Under the pieces are notes generated by a model that had not been told where the DNA came from, searched no databases, and saw nothing but the letters and a program-made list of their open reading frames with translations. Below are positions 59,657 through 64,000 of a stretch of DNA of 64,000 nucleotides, one piece after another. This DNA comes from Sycobia sp. Sy_11 (lineage: Eukaryota; Arthropoda; Insecta; Hymenoptera; Epichrysomallidae). The number at the start of each line of letters is the position of its first letter. The first letter of the stretch is position 1. Made by a program: the position numbers and the translations under genes. The stretch is from the NCBI GenBank assembly GCA_018907035.1, contig JACCIC010000001.1:1713501-1777500 (forward strand), given 5' to 3'.

Positions 59657-59660
59657 AGAT

Positions 59661-61360
59661 AGAGCAGAGAAAGAACATGATAGTCATTACGATTAAATAG
59701 AACCTTGGCGTTAAAGAGCGAAAAATGTAGAAAAAAGAGAGTACAAATAACGGATATCGTAACCGTATAGTTGTCTTTGTATCCGGAATTATCCAAACAT
59801 TTTAATTATTTATGGTCAGTCTAAGATAGATTATGTGGTTTTAAATGCTGTTACTTTTCTAATAGATAGCAGCACCTTTTTTCAATTTTATAAAAAATTC
59901 TATAAACATCAATTTTATAGTATACCTATGGTTCGCCTATATTAACATGTTTTGCTGACATTATTATGGATGATTTTAAACAAGATTCATTGTACAAAAT
60001 AGAATTTCCCCTTCTTTATGTCAAAATTTGTTTCCGAAATTGAAAACAGTCTGGTTTTAAACTTTTTAGATATTCAAATTACAAGATTCGAAAACAATCT
60101 ATACAATTCTTCTCCTGTCCTAATTAATCTGTTAAGCTTAGTCATTAAAATCATAAAATATATTTTGACTCGTTGAGAACCGTTTAGAATTTAACTTCGT
60201 ATTATACTACAATTGTTTGACTACCTGTGATTACTGTTCGACAATTTGACTTTCAAAATTGAAAAAATCTACTAAGGTTTTACTATACTAATTTAATTGT
60301 TCATACATTACTTCATAATTTTAATAACATGATAATTAATTATTATTTTGTCTACAAGATGCAAGTATTTTTAATCTGTTTAATAAGTAGATTTTGATTT
60401 TTCTATGTTCTTTAGATTTACAACAAATGCTGTGAAATGTCAAGATCTTTCATGTAACAAATTTAAAAGAAAGACCTAATAATGATGAATAATTAGCGAA
60501 ACACTGCTTTTAGTGTAAATTTCAAATTGACTCGTAAATCAACCGTTAAATAATTGATTATATAACTTCTCTTGATATCATTTTTTTTCTATAATATTAA
60601 TCAAATGGTGTATTTTAAATTTAAATGATATATTTTATATAAAATAAGTCTAATATGAATTTGTATGCATCAGTAATAAATAGTATTATATTATTAGATT
60701 ACAGAACAAGGATTGCATAAGAATCGAACACAATGCCAATACAACTAGCTTACATAATGGAGGATGAAGTCTTTCATTTATCTTTTGAGTCAAGTCCATT
60801 ATTCATAATATCTAATACAAAAAATATAATTACTGTATGCCTTATTTATTTTTAAATCTATTAAAATTATTAAACTTAATTAAACTAAATTAAAATTAAA
60901 TTTATAAATTTATTATCTTTGCAGAGAAAGTAAATGTCAACTCTTAATTGTTGACAGTAATTAATATTTACAATCAGAATATATTTTTAAACATATTCCG
61001 TAGCCCAACGGCACACAGTTGATTATCTTACAGTTACTGTTATCTCAGCTTGTTTGCAATTGCAGGTAATCGGCGGCGGAAATAAAGGATGGTCACATTA
61101 AGCCGGTGATGAGGGCGACGAGACACTGCGCTTTACCTGGACACAGTGCTTTTCTTTTTCACACGTACATATTTATTCATTCCGGACAATTTATTCGTTT
61201 CTATTTGGCTGGGTCAAGAGTCTCTATCTTGAAACACAATATACTGCTTGTTTACTTCTGAAAAATTCAACAAGTTTTATTCTGCCTCTAGGACATTGCT
61301 TTAAGATTACGTGCTTTGAATTATATAAAAACTTTTTTAATAATTTCAATAATTTTTGAA
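59661..61360. other. AT-rich intergenic DNA
   Basis: No 3' LTR for the gypsy and no gene recognised. A G+C-richer patch at 61060-61145 has no convincing frame. Confidence 0.45.
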
Positions 61361-61420
61361 ATACAATACGAGATGATTGTAAATGAGGGCAGTCTGAGTG
61401 ACAGTATACTTAGGTTTGTT
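61361..61420. repeat. Possible diverged terminal segment of the PLE repeat family, locus 7
   Basis: tgaaatacaatacgagatga then ttgtaaatgagggcagtctg and agtgacagtat follow the order of the right arm of locus 1 (ggatgatcagaaacaagg, acagtctaactgtc). Similarity is partial. A further gggggcagtctatta at 61607-61621 may belong to it. Confidence 0.3.
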
Positions 61421-62170
61421 TATCAGAAACTTATAATACAATTAATACAGAAATACGTATTAGTTTAGCGCATAACAGACGACAAAAGTGGATATTTGAT
61501 TTTAAAGTACAGTTTTTTCTACTATTGGATGCTAAACGTGTATTTGTCAATTGATATTTCTCGTTTTCGGAATTTTATTTCTATTGTCGTTCACTTATAG
61601 TAAGTGGGGGCAGTCTATTATAACAGGGGTTAGTACTGGGCCCCCTTTGTCTGTATATACATTACCGACTTACATAAAGTAACAGACCATTCGAACATCA
61701 ATTCCGACTAGCAACCTCAAAAGTAACTGCTTCGTTGAGAAAATGTATATTATTTTCTAGTCCAACATAGGATGTTAAGAAAATAATGATTTCATAATAA
61801 AGTAATACAGGATTTCAATGTCAGTTTACTATTTCCCAAAACAACACCATTTTTACAGGATAATTTAGCCTAGTGTCGGTATATAAATGAAAAGATAAAT
61901 TATTGATAAACCCTGAACGATGATAAAAATAGGAATGATAATTGGAATAAAGTAATATATGTTTTGGAAGACAATTTTCTATTTTCCACGCAAAACACCT
62001 TTTCAACATGAATTGATTTTTAATTATTCGAAGATGTCGCAATATTAAAATATTTTTTGATATTATTCGAAGTGTTGGAATATGAAAATGTTGTTCTACA
62101 TTTTTCATTATTTTGTTAGATTTGAATTTTTATCAGTATATTATAATAAAGTAGTTAAAAAAGATAAGAT
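61421..62170. other. Upstream region of the 62.3-kb gene
   Basis: AT-rich. The minus-strand frame at 61821-62108 (95 codons) is basic and without family resemblance or splice/poly(A) context, and is not promoted. Confidence 0.4.
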
Positions 62171-62175
62171 GTATT

Positions 62176-62185
62176 TATATATAAA
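62176..62185 (+). promoter_or_regulatory. TATA box of the 62.3-kb secreted-protein gene
   Basis: TATATATAAA, 143 bases before the ATG. The predicted start near 62201-62210 coincides with gtcagaag, an initiator-like sequence. Confidence 0.45.
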
Positions 62186-62318
62186 GATCTAAAATAAGTC
62201 AGAAGATACAGTAAGAGTAATAAGCAAAAGTCGTAGTAAATCCGATAGAACGTTATATTATATACAGAGGAATAGGAATTTATATTGGTTTTTTTAATAA
62301 TAAAGAAAAGACGCAAAA

Positions 62319-62696
62319 ATGACGTTCGCAAAACATCTTTTAATAATTGCATTATGCACAACATTGTTTAGTATTGTTAGCAGCGGAAACTACAGAATAA
62401 GGGGAGTTCGAACAGGAAGAGACTATTCCATTCATACAAAGATCTATATGCAAGAAGCTAATTCAACTACCGAAAATAACGTGTTAAAGATACCAGTAGT
62501 AATTCCCTTCTACACTGTATTTACCTATCTCAAAGCGAGAGATATCATTCATAAAAGAATACTGTTCGATTTAGACTTCGACAAGGAAATTTCAATACCT
62601 ATTACATTGAATGTGGTAATTACGGCGGAGCCCGGTATAGATATTGGAGTTGAACTCGAAGTATTCGTAGAAAAACTGGTTGCTGATCAACAATGA
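62319..62696 (+). CDS. Small secreted protein, possibly MBF2 family
   Basis: Complete 125-residue ORF starting in a good insect context (caaaaATGA) and ending at TGA. Residues 1-22 are a signal peptide (MTFAKHLLIIALCTTLFSIVSS). The mature part of about 103 residues has no cysteine, one N-glycosylation sequon (N48-S-T), and alternating hydrophobic strands suggesting a beta fold. The order G-x-R-xGRD after the signal peptide, a central 'FTYLKARD' block, then 'ITLNVVITAEPGIDIGVELE' ending in VFVEK, resembles the layout of insect MBF2-family proteins (signal peptide, GxR-xGD, I-x-A-xD, and a G-rich final strand pair), but it is divergent and lacks much of the glycine-rich middle. MBF2 proteins in insects are secreted or hemolymph-associated, and some are described as transcription co-activators. 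A role here is not known. TATA box and AATAAA flank it at normal distances. Confidence 0.78.
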   Translation: MTFAKHLLIIALCTTLFSIVSSGNYRIRGVRTGRDYSIHTKIYMQEANSTTENNVLKIPVVIPFYTVFTYLKARDIIHKRILFDLDFDKEISIPITLNVVITAEPGIDIGVELEVFVEKLVADQQ

Positions 62697-62731
62697 GATA
62701 AAATTGAGATAAATATGTAATAACATATTCT

Positions 62732-62737
62732 AATAAA
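62732..62737 (+). terminator. Poly(A) signal of the 62.3-kb gene
   Basis: AATAAA, 35 bases after the stop codon, giving a short 3' UTR of about 55-60 bases. Confidence 0.55.
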
Positions 62738-62759
62738 CTTTTTAAATGTTGATAGGCAA

Positions 62760-63640
62760 TGTCTCTCTTTGATTTATTAATTAGCGAAATAACTCCTTAT
62801 GAGACGACTTAAACTTCTGCTGAATTTGGCGCATGTAAATAATAAACATAATTGTATAAATTTATCGAGGCATTCAGAAAAAGGTCATTGAGTTTACTTA
62901 GAAAACTTGATTCTTTCTGGGCATTAATTTCAAGCCATTTCATATTATATTTGGTGCATCTAGGTTGCTTATTATTCTGAAATGTGTAATTATCAGGTAA
63001 GTGCCATTACTGATTATTGAGACAGATCTATTAGTATTTATTAAATTGTTCATCTAATTATTTATTTTATGAAATTTGTCTATTATAATACTAAAATTAA
63101 AACACCAGTTTATGATTCTAAAAAATTTGCAAATATTATAGTTAAAAAACTTGCGAATGAGTAAATCATTGATATAAAAAACATATTTTATTATCTTTAT
63201 ATGAATTTATCATCGACATATTCATGTAATAACATATATAGACATTTTTGCGCGTTCTATAATATATAATAATAAATCTAATTAATTAATTAAACGTAAA
63301 ATTCGCGTATTTAAGATGAATTCTATTAATATATAAGATTGCAACGAATATTATATGAAAATATTTGTTCTGATAATCATAAGAACAAGCAATATTTATT
63401 TAATATTTTTATGGTGATTTGGAAAAAAATATCATTACAAATAAAAATATGGATGGTCATATGTTGCCATACGAAATTTCTCGAGCTGCGAGAAGAAATA
63501 AAACAATTAATTTAGAGAAAATTAAATTCTTAAATCTCATTACGGTACGATGCCTAGAGAGCACAGATTTTCAAAAGCTGTAGTCTTTTGTGCATGGTTT
63601 TACTTGGTGAAGAATCTGGATATTTTCGAAAGCTGATGAA
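62760..63640. other. AT-rich intergenic DNA
   Basis: No gene or repeat recognised. Confidence 0.5.
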
Positions 63641-63642
63641 CT

Positions 63643-63650
63643 GTATAAAA
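63643..63650 (+). promoter_or_regulatory. TATA box candidate near the right edge
   Basis: TATAAAAA, 124 bases before the ATG of the candidate first exon at 63767. Confidence 0.25.
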
Positions 63651-63766
63651 ACATAGAGATAAAAAATCCTTAAAAAATATAACAAAAAGATCCGAGACGT
63701 ATGGTTGCGAGGCGAATCCTCTTCGAAATTCAATGCAGCTTTGAAGTTTTTTAAAAACTCTTTTCT

Positions 63767-63842
63767 ATGATGGAAGAAGGGATCTATAAAAGTTGCGAAC
63801 ACGTCCATTTTCCGGATATTTTATCTACTGACAGTTTGATAG
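63767..63842 (+). CDS. Candidate first coding exon cut by the window edge
   Basis: From ATG ATG at 63767 the frame is open for 25 codons ('MMEEGIYKSCEHVHFPDILS', then TDSLI) and meets a consensus donor, atag|gtgagt, with GT at 63843-63844 (phase 1). A TATA-like box lies 124 bases upstream. The rest of the gene would lie beyond the window or beyond 63900. No family can be named from 25 residues, and the antisense frame at 63554-63808 is open too, so this may be chance. Confidence 0.25.
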
Positions 63843-63849
63843 GTGAGTT

Positions 63850-64000
63850 ATATTTAAATATTAAAATTAAATTAAATTTAAATATAATTTTTATATATTT
63901 ATTTCAAATTTCTATTTTCCATAGCAAATATGTTGCCGTAACCCAGAAATTAATTTTTTTTTTATGTTATTTATTGTCGATTTATTTGTGCTTCCATATA
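63850..64000. other. AT-rich DNA at the right edge
   Basis: Would be intron if the exon at 63767-63842 is real. Confidence 0.3.

Larger units (their letters stand above)
56560..59660 (+). mobile_element. Decayed Ty3/gypsy LTR retrotransposon
   Basis: The components occur in the order expected for gypsy. A primer-binding-site-like tggcgataaagatg (56643-56656) follows sequence with an AATAAA (56571) that may be the end of the 5' LTR. Gag remnants follow (about 56950-57390), then a pol region with remnants of reverse transcriptase, RNase H and integrase (57850-59656), ending in the short block that closes many gypsy pol proteins ('KITFKKLYDQI'). Stops and frameshifts occur throughout and no 3' LTR was recognised. 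Length up to the pol end, about 3.1 kb, is shorter than usual, so internal deletions are likely. Confidence 0.75.

Noticed and set aside
61821..62108. 95-codon minus frame upstream of the 62.3-kb gene
   Set aside because: Overlaps the upstream region of a well-supported plus-strand gene and has no family resemblance.
1..64000. CRISPR array, bacterial operon or integrated bacterial DNA
   Set aside because: No regularly spaced identical repeats with unique spacers, no ribosome-binding-site-led gene runs, and all recognisable features are eukaryotic.

Overview
The window is a gene-poor, AT-rich stretch of an insect nuclear genome. The guess of Hymenoptera, probably an ant, is an inference. It rests on AT-rich DNA broken by short CG-rich islands that keep CGCG words, many long (TA)n and (GT)n microsatellites, several mariner lineages, Penelope-like elements (PLEs), and small secreted-protein genes with insect-style TATA boxes and AAAATG start contexts. 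No ribosomal RNA, bona fide tRNA, CRISPR array or operon was seen.

Layout. 1-8.9 kb is mostly non-coding, with a CG-rich island at 3.06-3.43 kb, a badly decayed mariner at 4.65-5.08 kb and a possible minus-strand terminal exon at 5.7-6.03 kb. 9-28.2 kb carries two fold-back copies of a PLE-derived repeat (9.0-9.5 and 14.2-14.5 kb), a second CG-rich island (24.6-24.96 kb), the in-frame 3' end of a LINE (25.9-26.2 kb) and a 1.4-kb palindromic PLE insertion with a 15-bp target duplication (26.79-28.22 kb). 32.7-40.1 kb has a TATA-driven short transcript candidate, an internally deleted mariner (33.17-33.73 kb), a CG-rich segment with an open minus-strand frame (35.0-35.9 kb) and another rearranged PLE (39.4-40.1 kb). 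42.2-42.8 kb is a decayed BEL/Pao reverse transcriptase. 50.07-50.87 kb is a deleted mariner with a tRNA-derived SINE inserted at its start codon. 53.99-55.27 kb is a full-length but broken mariner. 56.6-59.7 kb is a decayed Ty3/gypsy element.

Only two genes are well supported. Both are short, single-coding-exon, plus-strand genes for secreted proteins. One at 55.88 kb encodes a 68-residue peptide with the eight-cysteine CS-alpha-beta pattern of drosomycin/plant-type defensins. One at 62.32 kb encodes a 125-residue secreted protein that may be a divergent MBF2-family member. Each has a TATA box upstream and AATAAA downstream. They sit about 6 kb apart with the dead gypsy element between them, and nothing shows that they act together.

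The most notable features are the PLE family, whose inverted terminal segments occur at five or more places and carry hammerhead-ribozyme-like cores, and the eight-cysteine defensin-like gene.
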